Part shown: piece after piece, positions 11,478-22,289 of the stretch
Position numbering within the stretch: the stretch's first letter is position 1
Layout of the letters: each line of letters starts with the position of its first letter
Source: Kalaharituber pfeilii
Taxonomy: Eukaryota; Ascomycota; Pezizomycetes; Pezizales; Pezizaceae
Assembly: GCA_015179045.1 (NCBI GenBank)
Contig: WHUZ01000021.1
Span: forward strand, 558,001 to 622,000
Length of the DNA: 64,000 nucleotides
Direction: 5' to 3'
Translations under genes and position numbers: made by a program
The notes under the pieces: model-generated
What the model was told of the DNA's origin: nothing
Seen by the model: only the letters and a program-made list of their open reading frames with translations
Databases searched by the model: none

Positions 11478-13039
11478 ACCCTTTTTTCTTTTTAATTGAA
11501 TAAAATTGGTAAGACGGGTATCAGGATGAACAGGTAGGTAAATTGATTTTGCTTACCCTCTAGCTTGCGTATTGGTGGGGGGGCCGCAAGGAGCGCTTAA
11601 CTTCGTTAGCTGGGGAAGGTGAGTTACATACTTGAATACATACATAGTCTTATCAGCAGCGTGAATAGTTGAAAAATGGTTAAAAACAGCCTCATGTTAA
11701 CAATTTCCCTCGCGAAGAGTGCTAACTACCCCCTTTTTAAATATTGCCTCCGCTGAGTTTACCAAAGGATCCTGGGAGAATTGGCAACCTCTGTGGCGTG
11801 TTACCTGTCAGCAGTTTCTATGCAAATAAAGTACAGGCCAGGCGAATTTCTTGGTACGTTACTTAAGTACAAGCAGTCTCATGTATTATATGGCATGCCA
11901 CGATACCTACATCTCAACCAGACTACATACATCTATTCGACACAGAATATATGTGGGGTTGCAAAAACATTAGGGGAACTCAAACGCAGCAATTTCGGGT
12001 TTTTTCGTATCCGGATTTTTAAGCGCGACTCGGTCTCCAGGTGTGAGTACCGGTCAGATATTGTGACCGAGATAATGGGGTCGAATATCTGGTCGGGAGG
12101 TCTTGCAACTCAACTTTAAGTATATGATGCGAGTACCAGCTAATAACTATTTGGCATAGTATCAGCTGTTTCAAGGTCAGTGGGAGTTATCTAGTCATCA
12201 CCAGTTCCGGTACATAAAATCCCGATAATCTGTGTTTATTTATGAAAAGTTCGATTCGAATCCTTGTTTCTGCGGAGATTGTAGTTTTTATCCAGAACTC
12301 ACCTAAAATTCCAATTTCAAAAAGCGCCGGGAATTCTGCATGAAAATATGTAGGTCTGAGTACTTACTTCTATTGTCTGCACAGCATGAAGAACCAGCTA
12401 TAGATAGAGGCTTCTCCCACGTATGCTTCCTAAGTTGCCTGCTTACGAGGTACCCTAGAACACCATATCCATTATGTGCTTTACGGACTGTACCATAGTT
12501 CGGCAACAGCTTTGAACTTTTCCTTACCTTGAACTCAACTACTTGAACTACTACACAACTCCGATAAATGTAATCACGATATAAGTACGGTGAGCGTGAA
12601 ATTTGTGTTTCTTAAAAGCGTATAGAAAAGGATGTGGGTGGTTTCGGAACTGAATGAATAGAAGATGTAAAATAGAGTACTTACATGATGTTATTACCGG
12701 TTTGGAGGTTAAGTAGTGCCAAAGTTGGAATCTGCTACCCGAACTGCCAACTCAAATGAAAGCCCCACCTAACAATGCTATCGATATATGTAAGAAGACC
12801 AACCTTTCAGTGACGGAAAATTGATATGTAGACAAAAAACGTAGATCAAATGTCAACAAAAAAAAAAAAAAATAAAAAATAAAATAAAATAAAATAAAAT
12901 GAAATAAAATAAAATAAAAAAAATAAGAAATAATCAAACCCTCCTATCTCGAAGCACATATAAGCACAACAAAAACGGCACTGTTCCACAACTTTCTTGC
13001 CAATAGAAAATGAAGAGAAAAATAAGAGACGAGCACCGG
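11478..13039. other. Downstream flank of gene B
   Basis: No gene supported. From about 11870 it is collinear with 20.77-22.1 kb downstream of gene C (landmarks ATATGTGGGGTTGCAAAAA, GTACCAGCTAATA, GGCATAGTATCAGCTGTT). Frames such as 11781-12119 are not conserved in the paralogous copy. Confidence 0.6.
12858..12930. repeat. Poly-A and (TAAAA)n microsatellite
   Basis: A run, then TAAAA units. The equivalent site downstream of gene C (about 21.98 kb) has none, so the tract arose or expanded after the duplication. Confidence 0.85.
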
Positions 13040-15435
13040 TTAAGACTTGGTATTTTTAAGCTTTGCGCGTAACATCGCCACAATTTTGCGATGTCCCTTC
13101 TCAGTGGCCAAATCCAGGGCAGTCTTGGAAGCAGCGTTGGCAATGGTTACGTCGATTTTGTCGTGTGCGAGAAGCAGCTCTACCACCTTGCCATGCCCTT
13201 CATCTGCTGCACTGATCAATGGTGTCCAGCCAATTCGGCTAGCCGTATTGATATCAACTCTGCCATCTGCCAGCAGCAGTTTCACCACCTTGTCATGCCC
13301 ATTGCTAGCTGCGCTGTTCAGAGGTGTCCAGCCACTGTTGTTAGCCATATTGATATCAACCCTGCTATCTGCCAGCAGCAGCTCCACCACCTTGTCGTAC
13401 CCTATGCTAGCTGCGCTGTTCAGCGGTGTCCAGCCATTTTTGTGGGCCATATTGACATCAACCCTGCTGTCTGCCAGCAGCAGCTCCACTACCTTGTCGT
13501 GCCCATTGTAAGCTGCATTGTTCAGTGGTGTCCAGTTCTCTTGTTGAGCCGCATTGATGTCAACTCTGCTGTCTGCCAGCAGCAGCCCCACCACCTTGTC
13601 ATGCCCTTCTAAAGCTGCACTATTCAATGGTGTCCAACCAGCTTCGCTAGCTATATTAATGTCAAGCCTGCTGTCTGCCAGCAGCAGCTCCACCACCTTG
13701 TCGTGCCCATTTTGAGCTGCACTTTTCAATGGTGTCCAACCTTCTACGCTAGCCATATTAACATCAACCCTACTGTCTACCAGCAGCAGCTCCACAACCT
13801 TGTCGTGCCCATTGTTAGCTGCACTGTACAGTGGTGTCCGTGTCCAGTTCTCTTGTTGAGCTGCATTGACATCAACTCTGCTGTCTGCCAGCAGCTGCTC
13901 CACCACCTTGTCGTGCCCTTTGTTAGCTGCACTGTTCAGTGGTGTCCAACCTTTTTTGCTAGCCATGTTAACATCAACCCTGTTGTCTGCCAGTAGCAGC
14001 TCCACAACCTTGTCGTGTCCATTGGTAGCTGCACTGTTCAGTGGTGTCCAGCCATTGTTGTTGGCCATGTTGACGTCAATCCGGCCATCATCCAACAGCA
14101 GTTTTACTATCCTAACGTGCCCATTTGCAGCTGCAGAATTTAGTTTTGACATGCCTTTGGAATCCCTCTTCTCTATATCTGTGCCTAAACTTAGAGCGAG
14201 CAAAGTAAGATACTTGCGGCCCAATAAAGACCACTTCACTTTCTGTTGTTGACGTAATCTCTGCTGACTGGCAGTTGAATGAAGTGAAACTTCAACTTGA
14301 TAGGGCTGTGAGTCCCAGAGATCGGATAGGCAAATAGGTAGCTCAAGCACTGAGATTTCCGAAATCGAGAGCTCACCCAAGCTCATGCTTGAAAACATCG
14401 ACCAGCTACACCCTCTTATCGAGCTATTTCTAGAGAATGTGGAGGCAGAATCGTTGCCCAGGCCTCCCCACTTCTGGAGTCGTTTGTAGGGCCTTGAATC
14501 TTTCAATTCATCTATAAATGATGGTCGTATTGATCGTATGGATCGTATGGATCGTAAGGATGATATGCTATGTGATGTTGCTGTAGTTCTGACTGATGCA
14601 GCATCATCATTGTCGTTGGAGGTCTGGTCCTCTTTTATGGTAGATAATGGTGTGTTGACATCATCTATTGTGGGTACTATCTTTGCAGCCTGGGAATGGA
14701 TATGACCTGTCGCAGACTCGATTACGCTTTTCGGAGCTTCATGACGGCCGACAAGTTCTTCATGACGACTGAGAAGGTCTTCGTGCCGGCTGATAAGGCC
14801 TCGCAACTGATGTGAAATTGTATTGTTGGAATCTATAATCTGACTAACTGCTTCATGCAATTGCCCAAGGCTTTCAGAAGCCTCTGCTGCAGTATGGCTG
14901 TACAAAAGGATTAGTTCTTTCAATCTCGCAGAGTTGACAGAGTAGGCCTTTCAAATTACCATTGAATGATTCCTAACATCAAGTTCAAACTTAGCTTATG
15001 TCGTTGCAGGTCCTCAATGAAGACAACAACCTCATCTTCCTTCCATAGTGCCCATTTAATCCTCTCGAAAAGGCCTACTTTGTTTTCTGGAGGTTGTCTG
15101 CTTCTAGGATCACTAACCCCCAGAACTTCATTCAAAAATTTATCCAGTTTAGAAGTGACTAAAACACATCCAGTCAAAGTCGTAAGAAGGTGCTGAATAG
15201 ACAACATTTTCAATACATTCGAGTTTGGGATCTTGGTTCTCCCCTCAATAAACAGCTGAACCTGACAGAATATGGCATTCATATCGTTCATTTCATCCAT
15301 TAGGCATTTGATGGATTCTGGCGCCTGCTTGGCTCGAGCCCGAAAATCATAGAGGTCCTTCAGCAAACTTATAATCTTTCCTGAGCTCGCAACGAGGCCA
15401 GTGATTGATGCAGCTATAGATAGTGGGTCGGGCAT
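13040..15435 (-). CDS. FNT-ankyrin family gene B (intact, 777 aa)
   Basis: Exon 1 is 15435-14960, the intron 14959-14898 (62 bp, phase 2, GTAATT...ACTAAT...TACAG) and exon 2 14897-13040, for 777 aa. Residues 1 to about 125 form the helical fungal STAND-type N-terminal domain (MPDPLSIAAS start). The splice creates IIQ-C-HTAAEASES at 159. A heptad run (about 191-212, RHE repeats) suggests a short coiled coil. Residues 281-302 (SIRPSFIDELKDSRPYKRL) and 323-358 (SLGELSISEISVLELPI) are linker modules kept in all paralogs. About 11 ankyrin repeats fill 407-777, period 34, consensus GWTPLNSAA.NGHDKVVELL, with a diverged cap. No NACHT or NB-ARC motif, signal peptide or membrane helix is seen, so it is likely cytosolic. 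Function inferred only: protein-binding receptor or adaptor. Confidence 0.92.
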
Positions 15436-15557
15436 TGCTTTTGGTATAGTTGTTGGATACAGAGAATACTTAAGCGGATCTGATGGCAGAAATGTAACTC
15501 AGCTCAGAGAATGAATTTATGAGACTCCAGTGATAGAAATGGGGAGGTTAGACAATC

Positions 15558-15584
15558 GTGAAGCAATTCCTAAACAGTATTTAT
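15558..15584 (-). promoter_or_regulatory. Candidate core promoter of gene B
   Basis: On the minus strand an ATAAATA box (15584-15578) precedes GGAATTGCTTCAC (15570-15558), about 125-150 nt upstream of the ATG. The arrangement is identical to gene A. Confidence 0.35.
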
Positions 15585-15647
15585 CTGTTTTGAACCTCAA
15601 CCAGCTAAAGACAACCCTATCAGACTGGCAGCTAAGCTCTCGTGAAA

Positions 15648-15922
15648 GGAGAAGGGCATGGAATGGAATAGGGGAGCATTTCGTTTGCCGATGCAGAAAC
15701 GGGAAGAACCGTCAAGATCAGGTTCTAGAAGGGGAGAGAAGGGGGTGGAACGGGGATGTATATGTAGAACTTTCTTTGTTAAACCTCGCCATAGCCCCTA
15801 GGGCGGCACGCGAGTACTGATATATATATATAAAAAAAAAAAAGTTTCTTTGTTAAGCCTGTCCCCTGGCTTTGAGGGCTTGCCCAGGGACCCTGCCATG
15901 GCTTAGCGGGGTTACGTGATGG

Positions 15923-15960
<38 letters not shown>
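15648..15960 (+). mobile_element. SINE-like element with poly-A tail and 14-bp target-site duplication
   Basis: Absent from the otherwise collinear gene A flank (about 1435 bp), so the empty site is visible. Direct repeats AAGCTCTCGTGAAA lie at 15634-15647 and 15961-15974. The body ends AGCGGGGTTACGTGATGG followed by about 38 A. The same 3' end (GGGGTTACGTGA plus A tail) marks other copies near 27.0, 29.9, 47.5, 56.7 (inverted) and 60.4 kb. A second element is nested inside (15783-15844). No promoter boxes were established; SINE is inferred from size, tail and duplication. Confidence 0.85.
15783..15844 (+). mobile_element. LINE tail nested in the SINE
   Basis: 62 bp reading ACCTCGCCATAGCCCC...GGGCGGCACGCGAGTACTGAT, (TA)n and an A run. 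It is bracketed by 12-bp direct repeats TTTCTTTGTTAA (15771-15782 and 15845-15856). Removing it rejoins the SINE body, so the LINE tail landed after the SINE inserted. Confidence 0.8.
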
Positions 15961-15965
<5 letters not shown>

Positions 15966-18102
15966 CTCGTGAAATTGTATGCTTTGCAGATCGGCTAGGT
16001 AACTCTACTATTCATTACCAAGTCAACTACTGTCTATTGGCTCGTCTAATCCACTACTTTGTTATCCACTACTTTGTTATCCACTACTTTGTCCAATGGA
16101 GAGGCTGGTCAGCCTATTGTTTCAGTTTTTGCCAGTGCTACATCAGCACTAAAAATATTACAAGGCTGAAGGTTGCAGTATTAATTGCAGAGACGAGCAG
16201 GCAGATAGCAGCATGCGAATTGGAGCTGCAGCAGCTAGCTGTGGAGATGTTGAATATTCTATCAGTTCAAAACTCATACTCAGCGGAGGCTGTACAGTGA
16301 TATCATGTTCGCATAGTTCAGCTGCTGGGTATACGGCCCACAGTAGTTGATAAAAGGGCCTGCCACTACTGCTCGCAGAGCTCTGTCGCAACCAGTTAAC
16401 CGTGAGCCGGATCATTTGCTAACCACGAACAAGGCCGTCGGGTAGTAGTGAATTTTGCATGAAAAAACAAAAAACAAATAGGAGTAGGATTTAGATCCAT
16501 CCTATCGAGAACGACGCTGGACAACATCTTCAACTCATTCAACTGAGGACTCAGCTCCCCTTCCAGGTGCAGCCCGCTTATGTCGCCTGTAAAACCTACC
16601 AGCGAATTGGCACTTGCATGCTATTACGAGATGCACATATAACTACAGAAATGATTAACCGAAACTACGTACATGGATTCATGAAGTACAGTAATATTTG
16701 CATCAGACAGTTGCTTCCAACAAGAGGAAATAGAACACATGAACCCATGACTTATCACGGTAGTTTCTTTTTTTTAAAAACAGAAAAAAAAAACTCTAGC
16801 TGCAATTTGTTTGTCTTCCTTTACTAGCTAGACATGGTGTTATGCAGCGTGCTAGCAAGCATGTGATAGATAGACTTATTTGTGGTTTACTAACTATTAG
16901 AGATCTCATAGTAGTGTTAAGGACTTCCGAGACAGACACGGGAAAGAGATGCGTGAGGCTGACATTGGACAATGTGGGTAGTACTAGTACAGTTGTTTGC
17001 AGCTAAATATCACAAGAGTTCGATATTGCTGGTCAGTGATCGGAACTACATACGATAGATCGGCATACATGCACATGAGGGCTGAAGCGTCAAATGCATA
17101 ACCTACAACATGAGTAAAGCCATGGAGCGCGAGCCAGCATCATGTTACATGCGGGGTCAATGCCACATATAGAGAATACGAGAAACTCGCAGCAGCCTAT
17201 AGGGAAAGGCGTCCCAGGAAGACAAATCCTCAACACTATCATCATTGACTATTATCAAATTTTTACTACATCATAGAAATCTATAACAGATTGAGAATCA
17301 GTCCAGCGTTCCTAGAGCCCGATCGATCCACTCAACCTCCCTCTTCCGTCATGCGTCGCTGATTTGTGACAAAATCAATTATGCGATGGAGAGAAAAATA
17401 ACGTTCAGCATGCTTTCCTGCACTTCTGCAAACTTGGGACGAACTTGCAAGCTAATTCATGTTGGCTAATGAGCGTCAAGGCCAAACGCGCCACAAAAAG
17501 AGCTAAGGGAAGGATCGGGCATTTAAAGATTCAATGATTTATGAGATTAACTCTATGTAAATAGTTACTAGCAACTAAATTCTGGCAAGGATACTTTTGA
17601 TGCCTTTATTCTGATTTACTTAAGGATATATATGTACAGCAACCAAGCGGAGAACAAATAAACGAAAATAAAAAAACAAAAAACAAAAGCATACAATCAA
17701 CCCCTCCCCTGCCCCTCCCCGCCATTCCCTTAATCCATTCTCGCCACACCCCCCAACAAGTATCCACCCCCACCAAAGATTTATGCCCACCGTCCCAAAA
17801 AATGTGCGGGGAAATCCAGCGGAGGCAGTTGCAGAAGTGTGCAGTATCTGATGTTTATTTGGTGGGGGGCTTGCAGCGACAAGAGCGGGCTATCTATCGT
17901 TTATACACATTATCCTTATCAAACAATCTCACATGTACTTGCAGATACATAACGTGATTCCCTTTTTTTCCCCGCAGCTATGTCTCACCTGACCCACTGA
18001 TTTTTCCGTTACCTGAAAAATTTCTGAGACTCGGTATCAAGGAACCGTGCCCGATGAAAAAAAGGCAGCTCTTGCAAAATCTAACAAATTATACAAATTA
18101 TG

Positions 18103-18139
<37 letters not shown>
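18103..18139. repeat. Poly-A tract (37 A)
   Basis: A run. The paralogous site near 3.53 kb has only six A, so it expanded after the duplication. Confidence 0.9.
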
Positions 18140-18143
<4 letters not shown>

Positions 18144-18676
18144 CCCTGACCCAGAAAATCCAAAGAAGCAAAAAAAAGGGTTTAAAGATCCCATAGAAAG
18201 CAGAAACCTTAAAAATCAAATGAACTCTTTCTTATATATACAAAAATCAATATATTGCATAAATATCTAGAACCCCCGAAATCCTTCATCCCCCACCCCC
18301 CGCCCCCTCCCCCTCCCTCCTCCCTCCCCCGCATACGTACTTTTTTTACATAAAAATAACTATCATAATTCACGAAATTACAACAAAAAAAACTCTATTT
18401 GCTTTTTTTTTTGTTTTTTTTCCTTTTCCCTTTCTGCAAAAACCATCCCAACTTACACCATTCTAAAATCCTAATCATCATCATCAATCTCAAAGACCCC
18501 CCCAGAATGAACATTAGCAAGTCACCTAAAAGATACCATTCTTTCCCATATGTCAAAAATATTTTCTTTTATCTCTCTCTACTACCTTGTACATACTGGC
18601 ACTTACTCATATCTAAATACCATCCAGCCCCCCCGCCCCCTCCTCCAACCCCGTATTCTTTTCCTTTCCCCTATAC

Positions 18677-18879
18677 TGTAGCGGAGGTGGTAAACATAGA
18701 GAGTTACCATCCGCCAGGCCAAAAAAAAAAAAGACACTTGACTAGCGAGTACCCCTGGGTAGCTCATATAGCACTCATTTTACTAGTATGTGACTGCGAC
18801 GCTTTTCCGGCTGTCGTATATCACCTGCATTGCATATGCGCGCGTACCTCCCTGCGGTGAGCCCGTAACACATAACACA
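18677..18879 (+). repeat. Dispersed repeat R2, copy 3
   Basis: Same order as the copies at 4059 and 4583: TGTAGCGGAGGTGG, CCGCCAGGCC plus A run, GACACTTGACTAGCGAGT, ending CCCGTAACACATAACA. Confidence 0.65.
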
Positions 18880-19456
18880 GTTTTCTATAAAATCCCATAT
18901 CTACACACTTAGAACAAAAAACTCTACATCTTTTTTTTTTTTTTTTTTTTTTTCCCTTTTTCTAGAAACCATCCCAACTTAAACAACTCTAAACTCTATT
19001 ATCACTATCTCTAAGACCTTAGAGAAACATCAATTAGTAAGTAGCTTCAAAGATACTATTAATTCTTTCCCATATATCAAAAAACATTTTTTTTATCTCT
19101 CTACTATTACGGCTATGGTGAGACTTACCCGCTACCGGTAAGGGGAACACTTACCCTGAATGCTTAGTAAGACCAATGCTGCTAGACCGGACTGATCGTT
19201 AGGCTTGGCAGAGGATTCTCTGTCTTCCGAATAGGGTAGTGCTACAGAAGTGTGTGTCATTGTTGATTGTAAGGTAAAGCTTTATACCTGGCACTCGGTT
19301 AACGAAGCTAATATGCGCACATGCATTAGTACATGTTACTATCTTGCGTCTGTACCACTTTTGTGTTACGTTTATTGGCATTGATAAGGGATTGTCATTT
19401 CTTTATTTTCTTGACTAGTCATATATGATGCACTCAGTCTATTCAAGCACAGGCGA

Positions 19457-19700
19457 TGTTGGAGAAACGTTAATCTAGCCCCTCGCCCATGCATGAGGCT
19501 TATGCGGGTCGGAGGAATTGTTGTGCCATCGGATGGTTTGTGAGTGCGACGGAGGGATGGTTGGACCGATAGGGAGAACTGTAGGGAGGACTGTGGGGAG
19601 GGGCCTTCAGCCAGTGTGCGGGTACATGTATGGGTTGACTTCTTATTCTGTTTTTTATCATCATTATATCGAACACGGATAGTTGCTATTGAATGCAGTA
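19457..19700. repeat. Dispersed repeat R3 (possible solo-LTR-like unit)
   Basis: Begins TGTTGGAGAAACG right at the end of the segmental duplication and contains CTCGCCCATGCATGA. A diverged relative lies at 62395-62640. The copy 1 boundary reads AGGCGATAGCACAG without it, compatible with insertion, but no clean target duplication was found. Confidence 0.4.
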
Positions 19701-19734
19701 TTATTCCTGTCATAGCAGCGTGAACTTTACATAG

Positions 19735-20285
19735 GTGAGGTGGGAAATCTAGCTCTCCGGTTCTGGAGGTGCTCGAGCGAGGACGCTACACATGATGAGC
19801 TGGACTGGGAGCCTGCAACGTGGCCCCACCCCCCTCCATATCTCCTCAATGCTCTCCCGCCATCTCCCTCCGCCGCCTCTCCCTCTCTTGTCTCATGCCA
19901 AGCCGCCGTCCTCTCCGGCAGCTGCAGTGCAGCAGCAGCAGCAGCAGCGGAGCCTAGGTCAGTTCGAAAAGTAAAGAACTCCGCCTTCTCTTGAACCAAT
20001 CTTGCCATCCCACTCTATCTTCCTGCCCCGCAATCTCTTGCACGTTCCCCCTGTCGTATCGCACACTCGCATTGCATCTAATATCATCCTTTCTCCTAAC
20101 CCCCCGACAAACCCTCCGACAGCCCCTCAGACTTCAACGGCCCCTCCACCAGCAGCAGCAACCGGGTCCCCTTGCACCTCCCCTCAACCGCCTTCCAATT
20201 TGTACGTCTCCTTGAGCAGCTGCAGAATTATCTCGCACGTACTGCTCCAACAGCCCCTCGAACCGCCATTTAAGTAGTCTCAAGT
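19735..20285 (-). pseudogene. UIM-protein gene relic (ii), 5' part only
   Basis: Minus-strand homolog of relic (i). FEGLLEQYVRDNSAAAQG (about 20265-20210) corresponds to ELLEQWVRDNPAAAGG, followed by a TFRTDLGSAAAA segment (about 19960) and an exon resembling SQSSSSCVASSLEHLQN (about 19810-19755). The UIM part is missing because the similarity stops near 19.73 kb where R3 lies. Reading frames do not join without shifts, so it is treated as a relic. Confidence 0.5.
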
Positions 20286-20289
20286 AATG

Positions 20290-22103
20290 CCACACACAGC
20301 GTTTTCAGGAGCCACTCTAACTGAAATAATCACCCTTTCGAGCGGAGAGGGATTGATAATTCTATTGAACAATAATGTCAAGCTACTAACGAAACCCATG
20401 GCTTATATGCCCTTGCAGCGGCCTCATGATTCTCCGAAAATCAGAATTTAGAGAGGGATGTAGGAAAAGTCATCAACGTCACAGTTAATCTATCAGTCAA
20501 ACAGTCGATCCTCCTACTATGGGCACTAGGATTACTCCATCGGTTCAACATCAAGATCCCTTCCTATAGCTTCTCTGCTCCTGTACCACCACCCCGTCCC
20601 ATCACCCCGTCCCACCACCCCATCATAATCTCATACCTTTTGTGCATAGATTTTTTGTTATAGAACTAAAATGCGCAAATGTTTTTGAACAACAGATGAC
20701 TATTTGTGACATGATATCTGTCAATAGTTTCTTTCATAAAAAAAGTTCAAGTCAGGTGACTTGCTTGGTACGATACATACACCAAGCAGACCCAATAACT
20801 ACATCTGGCATGCCACCATACCTATATCTTAGCAAGATTACATACATCTATTTATTACAGAGAGTTCAGTTTGTGCAATATATGTGGGGTTGCAAAAAAT
20901 ATTAGAGGGTATGCAGATTCAGGAATTTCAGCTTTTTTCCTGCCCGAATTTTTTGTGCTCCTGCTATGAGTCGGATACTTAACCGAAATAACGGGGTAGA
21001 ATATCTGGTCGCAGGAGGTCTTGGAGCTTACTTTAAGTATATGATAACAAGTACCAGCTAATAGTCATGATACGGGGTCCTATTATATATCCAACTATAA
21101 TTGGCATAGTATCAGCTGTTACAAGCTCAGTGGGTGGGAGTTATCTAGTAGTTGGAAATAAACTCCAGATAATATGCATTTCTATTATCAAAGGTTCAAC
21201 TCGAAGCTTTTGTTCTGTGGGGATTGGTGTTTTTATCTGGAATTCTCCTACAATTCCGATTTCAAAAGATGTGGGAATTCTGCACTAAAAGACATAAGTA
21301 GGTCAGGGTACCATTATTATGTGCATAGCATGAAGATCCTGTTGAAACATATCATCCATTGCACCTTTGAGCAGTTCGTTTTATCTGCTTTAGGTATCGC
21401 GCGCCTGTTGCTACTCGGCGCTTATATTAGTTTGTGCTACACTACTTTTGTTTGGTATGTCTACATTCATATATATAAGTACCTATCTCTCGTTACTTCT
21501 CACTCAATAGACTAGATGATATTACCATTAACGACAGGTACTCCCTTCGGGTATTCTCTTATTGCTTTGCTAAATCCGCACACGCAGTATACACATTTTA
21601 TCAGAACCAGATACCATAGTTCAGTAACATCTTCGAAGTTCCGTTACTTGGGCCCAACTACTTAAACTACTACAGAGCCCCTGGGCAAATGTGATCGTGG
21701 TATAAGTACAATGAGCATGAAAGTTGTGTTTCTTTGAACTGTATAGGAATGGATGTGGATGGTTCGGAATTGTGAATAAATGTATGGAAGAGATGAAATA
21801 CAGCACTTACTTGATGCTATCACTAGATTGGAGATTAAGCGGTGCCAATCTTAGAATTTGTTACCCAAACTGCCAACTCAAATGCAAGCCAAAGTTTGTC
21901 CCCCTAACAATGGGACCAACAAATATAAGAGAACCAACCTTCAGTGACAAACAATTGATGCATAGACGAAAAAAGATCAAAGGTCAAAAATCAAACCATT
22001 CCATCTCGAAGTACATATACAGTATGAACTCAACAAAACGGGCACCGTTTCACAACCACCTTGCCAATAGGAAACTAAGTGAAAAATAATAGAGGAGCAC
22101 CAG
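20290..22103. other. Downstream flank of gene C
   Basis: No gene supported. 20.63-22.1 kb is the counterpart of the flank downstream of gene B and contains the empty site of the 9646 transposon near 20645. Short frames (20642-20905, 21174-21515) are not conserved in frame with the paralogous flank. Confidence 0.55.
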
Positions 22104-22289
22104 CTACAATTTGTTATTTTCAAGCTTTGAACGTAACATCACCACAAGTTCGTCGTGTCCACGCTCAGTTGCCAGCTGAAGGGCTGTCTTGGAAGCAGCA
22201 TTGATCTTTGTTAGGTCGATTTTGTCATGTGCGAGAATCAGCTCCACCACCTTGTCGTGCCTTTTGCTAGCTGCATTATTCAATGGTGA
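22104..22289 (-). pseudogene. Orphaned 3' end of gene C (last ankyrin units)
   Basis: After the TAG at 22292-22290 the frame continues without shift as SPLNNAASKRHDKVVELIL, then SKTALQLATERGHDELV and ends ML-RSKLENNKL before TAG (22106-22104). This matches the C-terminal cap of genes B and E, so the ancestral gene ended here at about 684 aa. Confidence 0.8.

Larger units (their letters stand above)
14209..19456. repeat. Segmental duplication, copy 2 (pairs with 1-5395)
   Basis: Collinear with the window start: gene B exon 2 linker and exon 1, upstream flank, the CT-rich zone and the AGGCGAT boundary. It lacks one of the two 540-bp tandem units and carries the SINE at 15648. Both copies keep GGACCGGACT-like and CTTGACTAGTCATA landmarks near the right end. 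15.98-18.38 kb holds no gene I can support. Confidence 0.85.

Noticed and set aside
11781..12119. 112-aa frame downstream of gene B
   Set aside because: The paralogous flank at 20.64-21.1 kb is recognisable at DNA level but does not keep the frame.
12240..12270. GTTCGATTCGAATCC resembling a tRNA T-loop
   Set aside because: No other arms, and the word is not kept in the paralogous flank near 21.2 kb.
13091..14252. Several long plus-strand frames over gene B (also antisense frames over genes C, D and E)
   Set aside because: They are antisense shadows of the 102-bp ankyrin repeats, which keep several frames open.
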